64,000 bases of DNA from Mesostigma viride (taxonomy: Eukaryota > Streptophyta > Mesostigmatophyceae > Mesostigmatales > Mesostigmataceae), in contig RPFO01001502.1 of NCBI GenBank assembly GCA_009746045.1, positions 54,830-118,829 on the forward strand. The letters are read 5' to 3'. Below are positions 33,205-42,775 of the stretch, piece after piece; position 1 is the stretch's first letter, and each line of letters starts with the position of its first letter. The notes under the pieces are model-generated. The model saw nothing but the letters and a program-made list of their open reading frames with translations, was not told the DNA's origin and searched no databases. The position numbers and the translations under genes are program-made.

Positions 33205-33339
33205 GGGTAAGGCTAGCCTTTGCCAAGCAATAAGTGTTCCCATGAGCATCGGCGGCCGGGATGTGGCCTGCCTTTTGTATGTGCTCCACTCATTGTTTTA
33301 ATAAAGAGTCTGGTTACCCTGGAGTTCCACGGTTAATAG
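33205..33339 (+). repeat. DIRS-like split repeat B1
   Basis: 135 bp matching 33801-33935. It contains a possible polyadenylation signal (aataaagagtc, about 33300). Confidence 0.9.
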
Positions 33340-33775
33340 AATCGTGGTTCTCTGAACATAGTTTCTTTATAGTGAGATGGAAGGGTAGCCGCTATAGCTA
33401 GGTTTTTGGGTTCACGTGACATACCTTTTGAGGCTGGTGCGGCCTGATCCGGATCAGTCGTGGCCAAAGCTTTGGCCAGTTTTTCTTGGCCAGGTGGCAG
33501 GAGCTACGTTGAGATATAAACCTGCCACTGTCTAGGTTTCTTGGCTCATGGCGTAGTGATTATAACTAGATCTAGATTCTTTCTCTCACGCAATATGTGA
33601 CCTAATAGCCCCGGCAGCCTTACGTAAGCTGCCGGCAATTAGAACGCCACATTGCGTCATTTGTTCAGACGCAACATTTGCGTGGCGAAAAAATGCCGTC
33701 CGGGCCAAGGCCGCATGACACGCAAAAAAGGACAAAAACAAACCCACCTAGCTAAGGTCGGCCTCTTTTCTTTTC
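33340..33775 (+). repeat. DIRS-like split repeat A2
   Basis: 436 bp matching A1 at 24994-25429, directly joined to B1. The near-palindrome seen in A1 recurs at 33611-33635. Confidence 0.92.
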
Positions 33776-33800
33776 CCGCCCACCCTCCCTGCGTGTTTGG

Positions 33801-33935
33801 GGGTAAGGCTAGCCTTTGCCAAGCAATAAGTGTTCCCATGAGCATCGGCGGCCGGGATGTGGCCTGCCTTTTGTATGTGCTCCACTCATTGTTTTAATAA
33901 AGAGTCTGGTTACCCTGGAGTTCCACGGTTAATAG
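33801..33935 (+). repeat. DIRS-like split repeat B2
   Basis: 135-bp copy of B1 ending the element at ...GGTTAATAG. Between A2 and B2 is a 25-bp spacer found only here. Confidence 0.9.
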
Positions 33936-34595
33936 AAAAAGAGTTTTATTTCATAGGCTTAGAGGTTAGGAATAGAGGTTCAATAGAGGTTAGGAATGGA
34001 GGTACCTGCCCTTAGGGGGCAGTTTCCTTTTATACCTTTTAGGCTAGGAAGGATGACATCAGCAATGACATCATCACAGAAGCTTGTAGAAACATCCTAG
34101 CATATTCCTAGCATATTCCCAGCATATTCTCAGCATATTCCAGGAACATTCCTGGCATATTCTTAGAACATTCCTAGAACATTCTAGACATGATCCAATG
34201 AGCTGGCATAATAGCTAGATGCCAAGTGTCTACATAATAATGTGCCACATAACATGATGAATAAAGTGACACATCTCTTAGTTATTCTAGGGCTTCAGGC
34301 CTAGACTATCAGTACACGTGGCGTTGTCCCCGTTTCCCAAGTGGGATACGGACATGGACGGTGGTGTAGTACACTGGACATATCTCTACTAGGGTTTAGA
34401 TCCGCACGTGCCATATTGGGCACGTGGGTGCTAGATATTAGCACTGAGATATGTAGGGCACACGCACGTGGGTACTCACGTGGTAGGGTTATGAGCTGTG
34501 AGGCAGACCACAAGGTGGGCTGCAGTGCTAGTCCTGTACGGAGGTCCTAGGGGAGGTCCAGGACCATCCACGTAGTGCTGCTAGGCAGTCGTTGC
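33936..34595. other. shell of the composite insertion, middle piece
   Basis: Non-coding. It has short tandem degenerate units (agcatattcc/ agaacattcct) at about 34095-34185 and two 'gaggttaggaat' copies at about 33962-33998. No ORF of note. It ends with GTTGC (34591-34595), the left target duplication of CL-B. Confidence 0.5.
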
Positions 34596-34980
34596 AGTTA
34601 TGGGAAACACAGAGCTGGAAATGCTCAGGCAGTGCCAAATGGCGTGTGTGTGAACGACGAGACACCTTGGCATTAGGATAGAATGGCACATATACCGCTG
34701 GTCAGCCGTCACTTGCGGCTGACCAGACTTTGCGTAAGTTAAGCCTAACTTACTGATCCTGGACGGACTAGCCTATCAGTTACAACCTGATCTAGTCAGT
34801 CCTAACATGACAACTACAGTCCCGGTACTGAGGACTGAGGTACCGGCTCATCACATACTGAGTATAGCCACGTGTCCATGCCACGACTGCTCTAGTCCAG
34901 CACCGTCCCAGTACCCAATTGGGCGCCGGCGGTGCTGGCACGTGTCCACTTAGGCTACAGGCGGGAGACTTAGACTAACT
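34596..34980 (-). repeat. 3' LTR of CL-B
   Basis: 385 bp, ends AGTTAT and CTAACT. On the minus strand it is preceded by AAAGTGGG. It matches the split 5' LTR (41715-42046 plus 48221-48273), apart from indels of 3, 4 and 7 bp. Confidence 0.93.
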
Positions 34981-35367
34981 CCCACTTTAAGTTTTCTTTG
35001 GGTTTCAACAGAAACACACATAGCCATCAAATGGACGCAGCCATTCCCAATGCCTTAGAAAAAAAAACTGTCAGATAACCTACTAGGACCCAAAGGTCAC
35101 CTCACACATGTACAAGAGATGCATTAAAAAGGCCCCATGTCTCAAGCATGGTTTCTTAACTGAGTGAGATGGGTGCTCAGGCCCCAGCATGTCATGGTCA
35201 TCCAAACAAGTGTCTCACAAAATTTTATTCAATAAATAACACATTCATCATGTCCCAACTTTCTAGACCAGTGCTTCTCACTGTCAGAAAACTACCCAGC
35301 TGCCACTGCAGCCTTTCAGCTGCAGTATTAGGCAGGGGGTCATGGGCTAACATGTACAATGTGCCAG
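34981..35367 (-). other. 3' untranslated region of CL-B
   Basis: No ORF of note. TGCATTAAAAA at 35120-35130 is the inverted copy of the 11 bases just inside the 5' LTR (41704-41714). Confidence 0.75.
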
Positions 35368-36330
35368 TCACTTCAGACTGTAACCAGGGTTCATCAACCC
35401 ATACAAGACCTGGTATTGTGGTCCTGCTGCTTGTGGCACCTTGGTCAGTGCATCTGCAGCATTGTCTTTGTCCCTGACGTGGGCTTTAGACTCCAGGTAC
35501 TTGCATTCCTGTTTTAGCACAATCCAATCCAGGTCCGAGTGTACAGCCAAAGGATTGGCAAGGAAAGAGATGATAGATTGAGAGTCAGTCAGCAAATGTG
35601 CTTTCACTCCTGCAGAGCTACCAGCCTGGTGTTGAAGCCAGACCAGCAAGTGATTGAGATACCTTGCATGCAAGACAGAAGATACCACAGCCCTGCATTC
35701 AGCTACATTGCTACTCACAGCTTTCCTCTTGTGCAATCTACTGAACCAGGAGACTAGTGACTTCTTCCCACCTTGGTTATGCAGGAAAAACAATCCAGCC
35801 TCTCTGGCTTGAACCTTGGTAACTACCCTGGACTCCATTGAACTATCCATCATGCACGTGATGTGAATGGGAGTAAACAGGTCCAGTGAGTGAAGCATCA
35901 AAGGTGGACCATCATGCAACAACTGCTTGATTGCCCGTGCTCCTACCTCCTGTAGTACCTCATCATCTACCCTGCTCACAAAAGCCAGGTGGGGTGCACA
36001 TGTAGCACATAGCCAACCAAGCTTGCCTCTAATGGTAGGGCACATGTCAGGGGTGATGTGAACAGGCAGGACATCCAGACAAGACTTAATGTATTCAGCA
36101 GAGGCCTGCATGGAACAAACCCAGCTGCCCTGCTGCTGCAGCAACTCAAGCATCATGCCACAGAACTTGACTGGCTCCTTGCCCAGCTCTAGCTGCTTGC
36201 CAATCTCAAAACTGGCAGACACCTGAGCTATGAAAGCATCCACTGCAGCTCTAGGACCTGAGATTAACTGATCATCCCCATGCCAGACAAACATCATCAT
36301 TCCATCAGGGTGTGGGATGACAAACAGCAA
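35368..36330 (-). CDS. CL-B reverse transcriptase C-terminus and RNase H
   Basis: About 320 codons. FVWHGDDQLISG near the start is the RT catalytic box (HGDD). Then come KFCGMMLELLQ and IRGKLGWLCATCAPHLAFVSR of the connection. RNase H shows MDSSMESRV, AECRAVVSS, LTDSQSIISF and the closing NAADALTKV. The overlap with the preceding ORF (36297-37493) in another frame marks one frameshift just before HGDD. Confidence 0.92.
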   Translation of the reverse strand: MLFVIPHPDGMMMFVWHGDDQLISGPRAAVDAFIAQVSASFEIGKQLELGKEPVKFCGMMLELLQQQGSWVCSMQASAEYIKSCLDVLPVHITPDMCPTIRGKLGWLCATCAPHLAFVSRVDDEVLQEVGARAIKQLLHDGPPLMLHSLDLFTPIHITCMMDSSMESRVVTKVQAREAGLFFLHNQGGKKSLVSWFSRLHKRKAVSSNVAECRAVVSSVLHARYLNHLLVWLQHQAGSSAGVKAHLLTDSQSIISFLANPLAVHSDLDWIVLKQECKYLESKAHVRDKDNAADALTKVPQAAGPQYQVLYGLMNPGYSLK

Positions 36331-37493
36331 GGGTCAATGTCATCATAGGTGGCCCCTAGCTTCATGAATACCTCCTGTGCAGACAGCCTAAAAATTTTTG
36401 GAGCTGACTGCAACCCTTCAACCCCCAGGTTTGGCCTCAACAAGGGTTGAACAATATCCCTGTGCCACACCTTAGGAGTATTCACCACGTATACCTGACC
36501 TCTCCAGACCTGCTGTGCTATGGCAGGGTCCCCCTTTAGAAAGGCTCTTTTGATATCTGTGGCTTTACACACATAATCCTTCCCTGTATTAAGCTGATGC
36601 AAAAACAAGGAAAGCAACACCTTGAGAGACGTTTGCTGAATACCAGGAGTATAAAGCTCAGCCTCTGTCAGCTCTGTAGAGCCCCTGAACTCAGTGACAC
36701 ATGGCCTAGCATGGAAAATGGGTGGTCCCCCATCAGCCTGAGGTTTATGCTTGCACACAAACTTTAACCTTAGCTTCTTGGCTCCAGCTGGCATAGCATC
36801 AAGAGGAGTCACAGGTGGTGTGTGTGTGGGACTACGTGCATCTGGAACAACCCACTCCTCCCTGGCTTTGGTAAAAGCCTCCAGCCACTTAAGAAACCCA
36901 ATCTGCGTCTGGCAGTCCCGTACAATATCATCATAGGACAGGGGAGACATGGATGCAACATCCCATCTACCAAGCCCAAACGCTGAAGGGTGTAGCTTTT
37001 GAGAGTGTATGAGGTCCTCCACACACGGTTCCTGACCTGGGAGGTACTTGGGCTTAACTGCATTGATGGCAGCATCCAACCCAGTGCTAATCTGGCTCAA
37101 AGGGATTTTAAAATGATCTAGAGGCACCTGTCCTACCCCTGCCACACTCAACCTCCCAGCTGAGATGACAACACCAGGGTAAGATACAAAAGGTTCCCCT
37201 AACAGGGCATTCCCTGAGTAACCCTCAACCACCTGAAATGGAGTGGGCATACCCAAGATTTGAATGCTCACCTGACCTTTGACCTGCATTTTGGTTTTGC
37301 CTGAAAAATCTGACACTCTAGCCCATGGTGAGGCCTTCATTTTCAGACCAGATACAGCTGCTGCACTGATGATACTCACCTGTGCTTGGGTGTCTACAGC
37401 CAAAATACTAGGATCTTGACCTGCATCCCCTACAGCATTGACCTGTGCTGTACCTGTTGCCACAACTGCTTTAGTGTTGTGTGCCTTGTGCAA
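36297..37493 (-). CDS. CL-B retropepsin-like domain and RT fingers/palm
   Basis: About 398 codons. The domain begins LAVDTQAQVSIIS (residues about 33-45; DTQA where retropepsins have DTGA), continues SPWARVSDFSGK and IQILGMPTPFQVVEGY, and ends ALLGEPFVSYPG. RT follows: LRLKFVCKHKP, IFHARPCVTEF, ELYTPGIQQ, ATDIKRAFLKGDPAIAQQVW. The protease-like domain and RT share one frame, downstream of integrase. The frame overlaps the integrase ORF by 64 bases. Confidence 0.9.
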   Translation of the reverse strand: MHKAHNTKAVVATGTAQVNAVGDAGQDPSILAVDTQAQVSIISAAAVSGLKMKASPWARVSDFSGKTKMQVKGQVSIQILGMPTPFQVVEGYSGNALLGEPFVSYPGVVISAGRLSVAGVGQVPLDHFKIPLSQISTGLDAAINAVKPKYLPGQEPCVEDLIHSQKLHPSAFGLGRWDVASMSPLSYDDIVRDCQTQIGFLKWLEAFTKAREEWVVPDARSPTHTPPVTPLDAMPAGAKKLRLKFVCKHKPQADGGPPIFHARPCVTEFRGSTELTEAELYTPGIQQTSLKVLLSLFLHQLNTGKDYVCKATDIKRAFLKGDPAIAQQVWRGQVYVVNTPKVWHRDIVQPLLRPNLGVEGLQSAPKIFRLSAQEVFMKLGATYDDIDPCCLSSHTLME

Positions 37494-38404
37494 GGCCTTA
37501 AGAATCTCAGCAAATGACTTCCTGGGAACGACAGGATCTGCTTTATTTGTGACTCCTCCAGGTGTGAGGGAGGTGCTACCTGCTGCTCACCCTGTGCACC
37601 GTCCTCCTGCCCAGGTGGACTATTGGGTTGTAGTGGGGCTGCACTACTGAGGAACACAGGAGCTTCTACTGTGGTACTAGTGCTTGCATCAATGACGTCC
37701 TTAGCCAATTCATTGGGTGAGATCAATCCACCAGACTCCTGCTCTGAATCCATGTCCAAGAATTCTACCCCTGACACGTCTGCCAGTGGTGGGTAATAAA
37801 GCTTGAGTCTATGCTTGCTGACCACACGCTCTCTGTCATGTTGTATAGTGACTGCAGTCCCTTCTTCATGAATTTTGGTGACTACAGCTGGACCGTGCCA
37901 TCTGGCAGAGTGTGCTCTTCCTCTGTCACCCTCTCTGAAAAACAACACATGGTCCCCCACTTCAAACACAGGCCTGGCATTATTTTTGTCTTTCTTTGCC
38001 AGCAACTTGGCTAAGTGCTGCCTTTGTGTGTTGTAGTGAGTGTGTACCTCTGAAGCATAGCTGCCTGACTGAAGGCCAGTTGGGGTGATTTCCCCAAAAG
38101 GTGAGGACATTATTGGTTTGGCGTTTAGCTGGGTAGTCACCCCTGCTGCCCAAGATGCCCTGTCAGCATAGCTACCAGAGTCAGCCAACCTGGATGGCAT
38201 TTTTCTTATCACATCCCTGATGGCTCTCATGGTACGTTCTACCAACCCCTGACGTTCATGATCTTGAGCCCCAGACACTTCTATCTTGGGCAGGTCATTC
38301 CTGTCCTGGATGCAGAGAAACTGCTGATCCAGCATTACTTTTTCAATGGGGTGAAAACGTGCCAAGGCTATCTGTAAAGCTCTGTGCAGCTGCTCTTTAT
38401 CCAT
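37430..38404 (-). CDS. CL-B integrase core and C-terminal SH3-like module
   Basis: About 324 codons. LDQQFLCIQDRND supplies the second catalytic aspartate and QGLVERTMRAI the glutamate. The C-terminal module reads FEVGDHVLFFREGD ... ARWHGPAVVTKIHEEGTAVTIQHDRERVVSKHRLKLYYP, resembling the DNA-binding beta-barrel tails of retroelement integrases. A Pro/Ser-rich acidic linker to the protease-like domain follows. The N-terminal half of the integrase is in the overlapping ORF at 38368-38994. Confidence 0.88.
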   Translation of the reverse strand: MDKEQLHRALQIALARFHPIEKVMLDQQFLCIQDRNDLPKIEVSGAQDHERQGLVERTMRAIRDVIRKMPSRLADSGSYADRASWAAGVTTQLNAKPIMSSPFGEITPTGLQSGSYASEVHTHYNTQRQHLAKLLAKKDKNNARPVFEVGDHVLFFREGDRGRAHSARWHGPAVVTKIHEEGTAVTIQHDRERVVSKHRLKLYYPPLADVSGVEFLDMDSEQESGGLISPNELAKDVIDASTSTTVEAPVFLSSAAPLQPNSPPGQEDGAQGEQQVAPPSHLEESQIKQILSFPGSHLLRFLRPCTRHTTLKQLWQQVQHRSML

Positions 38405-38994
38405 CCCAGGCAGGGCTCCACTACCACAAACCTTGACCAGGCATCCTTTATGACTAGGTAGTATACCGTGTCCTTCACCACGTGTATAACATCCCCAACC
38501 AGTTTGCCTCTAGCCAGTGGTGGTGTGGCCACATGCCATTTTCTGGGCTTAGGAGCATATAGCTGACATTGCTCACAGTGCTTACGTACGTGCCTGCACA
38601 TCTGTTCCAGATCATGGCCTTGTATTTTATTGGCTAGCCTTTCAGCCACAGCCTCATGGCCCATAACCTTGTGCAGTTGCTCTGCTAGAGCACCATACGT
38701 GATTACCTTTTCTGCTGCTGCACTAAGGGAAGCTATGGTGGGGTCACGCATCATGTGTGACAGTGTCATGTCATATGCCACTTCCCAATCCACATCATCA
38801 CACTCAGGCAACACTTGGCAGACAGAAGGTAACAGGAAACCATTTGTGAAAAATGGTGAGGGTAGCTTACAGGAGTCTCCCTGGTCTGCCGCCCCCGCGC
38901 GGTTGTAGCGCCCTGGCGTGTCTTGTTGTGCCTGGGAGCCGTGCAGCGCGCTCCTGCTGCAATGGGGTGACGTGTTTTCCAGCATCCAGGACAA
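38368..38994 (-). CDS. CL-B integrase N-terminal zinc-binding domain and first catalytic Asp
   Basis: About 208 codons. LHKVMGHEAVAERL ... KHCEQCQLY is the H-X4-H...C-X2-C zinc-binding domain (about 38540-38680). KLVGDVIHVVKD follows with the first catalytic aspartate. The first 70 or so codons have no recognised domain. A frameshift at about 38370-38404 separates it from the rest of the core. Confidence 0.85.
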   Translation of the reverse strand: MSWMLENTSPHCSRSALHGSQAQQDTPGRYNRAGAADQGDSCKLPSPFFTNGFLLPSVCQVLPECDDVDWEVAYDMTLSHMMRDPTIASLSAAAEKVITYGALAEQLHKVMGHEAVAERLANKIQGHDLEQMCRHVRKHCEQCQLYAPKPRKWHVATPPLARGKLVGDVIHVVKDTVYYLVIKDAWSRFVVVEPCLGWIKSSCTELYR

Positions 38995-40424
38995 ACATCA
39001 ACGTCAGAACCATAGTCGGGTTTGCCTTCCAGCAATCATCTTTTAGGTGCCCCTTACAAAGGCACCTAGTGCAATGTTTGGTGGGGTCATGAGGTAACCT
39101 CTTGTCCCCCCCTGCTGGCTTAGCACCCCCTGGCTTGCTAGCTCCCCCACTTTGTTTTCTGTTTTTATTGTTATTATTCTTCCCCCCCCTTGTTTCCACC
39201 TCCCCCACTTTTGTTGTTTTTGTTTTTATCCCCCCCATTACCGCCTTTACCTGGGCCACCAGCGACTGCATCTGCTTCTTGGAGAGCCCCGTACCTGAGG
39301 CTTCCTCCCCCTTTACCTGCTTCACCTTTACCTCCTTGGCTGCAGCAGCAAACGGCTCTAGGCATTGCTGCACATAGGCCATTGCCTTCCTGAAGTCCTC
39401 CCACTTATCCTTCAGACCTGCCAGGATTACTGACAGGGTGGTAGGGTCCAGTTCTGCCTTTTGTAGCCATAGGTGTACTAGGTACTTGGCATTGAGCTTC
39501 TTCAGCTCCTCATCCCCTCTATGTACATGACATACTTTTGTTGTCACTCACATAGTCACGCTTATTGACCTTATAGGCCTCTATCCACTGGAAGCCCTTA
39601 AGCACTTCTAAGTGCTCCCCCGTGGTAACAAGTGCCCTAAGATCAACCATGAACTGCGCCCACAACACATTTTCTGCCACGTCTACCCCGCTGCTGGCAC
39701 GCTTTTGGTACAATTGTACCAACTGCTGGATAGGCTTGGCAGATTGATGGATGGGTGTGGATGCACGTAGGGAGGCAAACCAATCACGGACATTATCACT
39801 AGCATATGCATGTGACAACTTGAACAACCACTCCCTAGCCTCGTCCTGGGTATGGCCCTCTGGCAACCCCGGGAAAACTAGCTTATCCTCTTTCTTTTTT
39901 GGATCAAACCTGGGCCTACACAAGGCCGTGGTGGTTGTGGTTGTCGTTCCTGCAGGTGGCTGCTGCTGCTGTTGCTGTTGCTGCTGCTGCTGCTGCCGCT
40001 CCCCGCCCGCTCGTCGTGCTGGTGCAGACTCTTGGGTGCCGTGTCCTCCCCCGCCCTGGTTGCCCCCCCTTTCTCCGCCATCCTCCCCCTCGTCCCTCCT
40101 GCGCTTTGGCTGTGGCGCGCATGCCTCCGCCTGTGCCCTTCGCTTGGCTGCCGGCTTCAGCGATGCCACCAGCCTGGCCACCGTGTCGGCCAACCTCCCC
40201 TGCTCGTCGGGAGACAGCGGGTGATCTTCTTCCAGCATGGCTTGCGCCAGCTGAAGCTGATCAATGATGTCCTCCCTGTTGGACAGGTTAGACGGTCCAG
40301 CTTCCCCAGGCTGTCTGTAAACACGCGTGCGTGCAGCAGTGCCATCAGCGGTTGGTGATGGTCTTCTTGGGTTGCGACAGATAGTAAAACATTTGGCTTG
40401 CAGAAACATCCTCCTCCGGCCCAA
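38867..40424 (-). pseudogene. gag: CL-B gag with zinc knuckle, one frameshift
   Basis: First part 39519-40424: a basic N-terminus, a run of about a dozen Gln (CAG codons, about 39960-40000) followed by Thr, then a capsid-like region (KLVFPGLPEGHTQDEAREWLFKLSHAYASDNVRDWFASLRA). Second part 38867-39547 in another frame: LNAKYLVHLWLQKAELDP ... a Lys/Asn/Gly-rich linker and a CCHC knuckle CTRCLCKGHLKDDC (about 39030-39075). The Gln run is probably an expanded trinucleotide repeat. Confidence 0.82.
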
Positions 40425-41620
40425 GGCCGAATTCGGCTCTTACCGCTTCACCAAGCGGTCCCCTCACTGCTGTCTTACGTGCATGCTTGATCATGCGACG
40501 TCGCTGCTTCAGGATACGCTCCTCCATCCTGCCCACATTGGCTTCCCACCGTGCCAGCGAGCGTCTGTAACGCTCCTGCGCCTCCTAGTAGTCTGCCAGG
40601 CGCCTCCATCTCGGCGAGACGCTGCAGCTTCATCGCCTGCGCCTTTTTCCATACCCTGAGTTCGCGGACCATCCGGTCCCGGCGCACCTGGGTGATCGAC
40701 ATCTTGAGCTTGATGCGCTCCGCCAGCGCAACCTGCCTCTCTCGCTCCGCCTGCTCGCGCTCCTTCTTCGCCTCTGCCGCGGCCCTCCGCGCCTGCCGAC
40801 GGAGCTTGTCGGCTGTGAATGTCGCCATGCGCTTCTGCGCCTCCCGCTCCCGCGCCACCATTGCCGGGGTCATGAGGATCTCGTCCTCAGCGGATGCCCC
40901 CGACGGACCTGTCAAGGAGTATTCCGACTCCTGATGTACACCTACTAGGTGCATGTACCGTCGGCTCACGTGACCGACGCAGGCTTTTAAAACAGGCAAG
41001 GTCCCCCCGACGCATCACCTCAAACTGCTCCTCGCCAGAAACCACATCATGCACTGCGAAACAACGCCCGACGCACGTTCTCAGCATCCGCCCGCTGCTG
41101 GGCGCGTGAACGAGCGTGCGTGTCCGCGCGCCGAAGCTCCCGCTCCTCGCGCTCAGCCATCGCCCGAGCTAGGCCTTCATCCGCGGCCACCTGCCGCGAA
41201 CGAGCGTCGTCCTGCTCCTCGGCTGAGGAACCAGGCTGAAGCCCATACAGCTCCATGGACTCCTCCTCTGCAGGAGGTGCCGAAGGTCCCGCCCCCGCCG
41301 CTGCAGCTGTCGGGGCGTAAGTAAGGAGGACCCCTCGGCCTGTTGACCACAGGCGTGGATCCCCTCCCCTGCGGATACAGGGGCACACGCAGCACAACGC
41401 TGCTGTAGGAGCCCTCAGACCAATGGCCCGAGGAAGACGTCCCCGACGTCGAAGGATCAGCCTCCATGGACTGATTGAAGCTACGAGCTGCCCGCTCGAT
41501 CTCCTTCTGAGCAGCGAGCTCAGAGTCGGACGTCCCCGAAGACGAGGACGTCGGAGAGCTAGACCTGCTCCTGGCATACATCGGAGCCTTGCCCTTGTTG
41601 GCGTTGGGGTTGGAAGACAT
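40345..41620 (-). pseudogene. extra 5' ORF of CL-B, coiled-coil-like, broken
   Basis: Starts at ATG 41620 (MSSNPNANKGKAPMYARSRS), about 95 bp inside the 5' LTR. The first frame (to about 41330) is Ser-rich. The second (to 41047) is acidic then Arg/Glu-rich (LARAMAEREERELRRADTHARS). The third (40999-40475) is a long charged helix (EREAQKRMATFTADKLRRQARRAAAEAKKEREQAERERQVAL). The last (to 40345) ends in MFYYLSQPKK. At least three frame breaks. The composition suggests a coiled coil. No domain is recognised, and it does not resemble the extra ORF of CL-D. Confidence 0.6.
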
Positions 41621-41703
41621 TTCAAAAACTGGGTGTCGAAAAGGAGAGTGTGAAAATGGGTTTGTTTTGCTCGTCGTCTTTAACGCGTGTGTTTTTACCG
41701 GAG

Positions 41704-41714
41704 TTTTTAATGCA
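41704..41714 (-). promoter_or_regulatory. primer-site position of CL-B, complement in its 3' UTR
   Basis: The first 11 bases after the 5' LTR on the minus strand are TGCATTAAAAA. The complementary stretch of the RNA is at 35120-35130. No tRNA match was recognised. Confidence 0.6.
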
Positions 41715-42046
41715 AGTTATTATGGGAAACACAGAGCTGGAAATGCTCAGGCAGTGCCAAATGGCGTGTGTGTGAACGACGAGACACCTTGGCATTAGGA
41801 TAGAATGGCACATATACCGCTGGTCAGCCGTCACTTGAGGCTGACCAGACTTTGCGTAAGTTAATTAAGCCTAACTTACTGATCCTGGACGGACTAGCCT
41901 ATCAGTTACAACCTGATCTAGTCAGTCCTAACATGACAACTACAGTCCCGGTACTGAGGTACCGGCTCATCACATACTGAGTATAGCCACGTGTCCATGC
42001 CACGACTGCTCTAGTCCAGCACCGTCCCAGTACCCAATTGGGCGCC
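41715..42046 (-). repeat. 5' LTR of CL-B, inner part
   Basis: 332 bp matching the 3' LTR, cut at GGGCGCC by CL-C. The remaining 53 bp are at 48221-48273. Confidence 0.93.
42042..42046. repeat. target duplication GCGCC, left copy (CL-C)
   Basis: GCGCC before the CL-C end; the same five bases are at 48216-48220. Removing CL-C and one copy restores a CL-B LTR co-linear with 34596-34980. Confidence 0.95.
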
Positions 42047-42391
42047 AGTTAAAGCCCGACCGGCTCAGCTATGGCGGTCGGTCACGTTGAGCTTGGGATA
42101 AGGTGAACACAGAGAACTGCTGTCGGAGCTGGCCAACCACTGGTTTATGTCTTAGCCAGCAAAGCCTATCCGGTTAGCCGTAACCGTAGGACAAGCTAGC
42201 CGTCCGTACTGACCCGGATAAGGCCCCGGACTGGGGCCTAGGTGGCGCCGGCCCTAGGCGCCGCCCTTAGACCGGTCGCCCGCATCAGACCGCCGGATTA
42301 TAGCCGGCGGCTGAGCGGACGCTAGCGGAAGGCGTGCGGACGGACATGGGGAACTCAGAGCCAGATCCTAGGGCTCTAGAGTTACTCAACT
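42047..42391 (-). repeat. 3' LTR of CL-C
   Basis: 345 bp; on the minus strand it begins AGTTGAGTAACTC and ends GGGCTTTAACT. It is preceded there by caaaagagtatgtcgg, giving GG|AGTT. Confidence 0.95.
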
Positions 42392-42775
42392 CCGACATAC
42401 TCTTTTGTTCTTTGATTAATTATCAAAATAATTACATCAAATGCAGACCATACAAAACCCTCTAAGGTAGGGAACTCAAGGGGGCCTCAAGGCCGTCAAA
42501 ATCACCACGGTATCGACCCGCGCCCTTGTGATCACACATGAATAGTGATGTAATAAGTAGCGATCGAGCAAAAAAACCAACTATGCCACCAGACAAAAGG
42601 TGACCCATTTATTAGGACCAGTGACCCGCCGACGGGCCCAAGGCACCGTCCAACGTGGCTAGGGTATGGTCAGGACAAGCAAAAAAAACTACCACCATGA
42701 TATTCGTGAATGCTAGCAACACAGGGTGAGTTATGGCTGTATTCATAAAGCGCCCGAGCCGTAACCCTGTGTGGC
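42392..42775 (-). other. 3' untranslated region of CL-C
   Basis: About 384 bp without an ORF, also present at about 1627-2004. TGTATTCATAAA at 42738-42749 is the inverted copy of the 12 bases just inside the 5' LTR (47859-47870); the match extends to 16 of 19. Confidence 0.85.

Larger units (their letters stand above)
24994..33935 (+). mobile_element. DIRS-like retrotransposon with split direct repeats
   Basis: Tyrosine-recombinase retrotransposon of the PAT/Ngaro type layout: A1 (24994-25429), genes, B1 (33205-33339), A2 (33340-33775), a 25-bp spacer, B2 (33801-33935). A1 and A2 are 436 bp each and B1 and B2 135 bp each, nearly identical. The genes are a gag-like ORF, RT-RNase H, and a tyrosine recombinase in place of integrase. 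Such elements integrate through a circular intermediate, and no target duplication is seen here. A 3422-bp DNA transposon interrupts the RT. Without it the element is about 5.5 kb. Confidence 0.93.

Noticed and set aside
39751-40267. Plus-strand cysteine-run ORFs opposite CL-B gag
   Set aside because: Antisense shadows of the CAG repeat coding Gln in gag.
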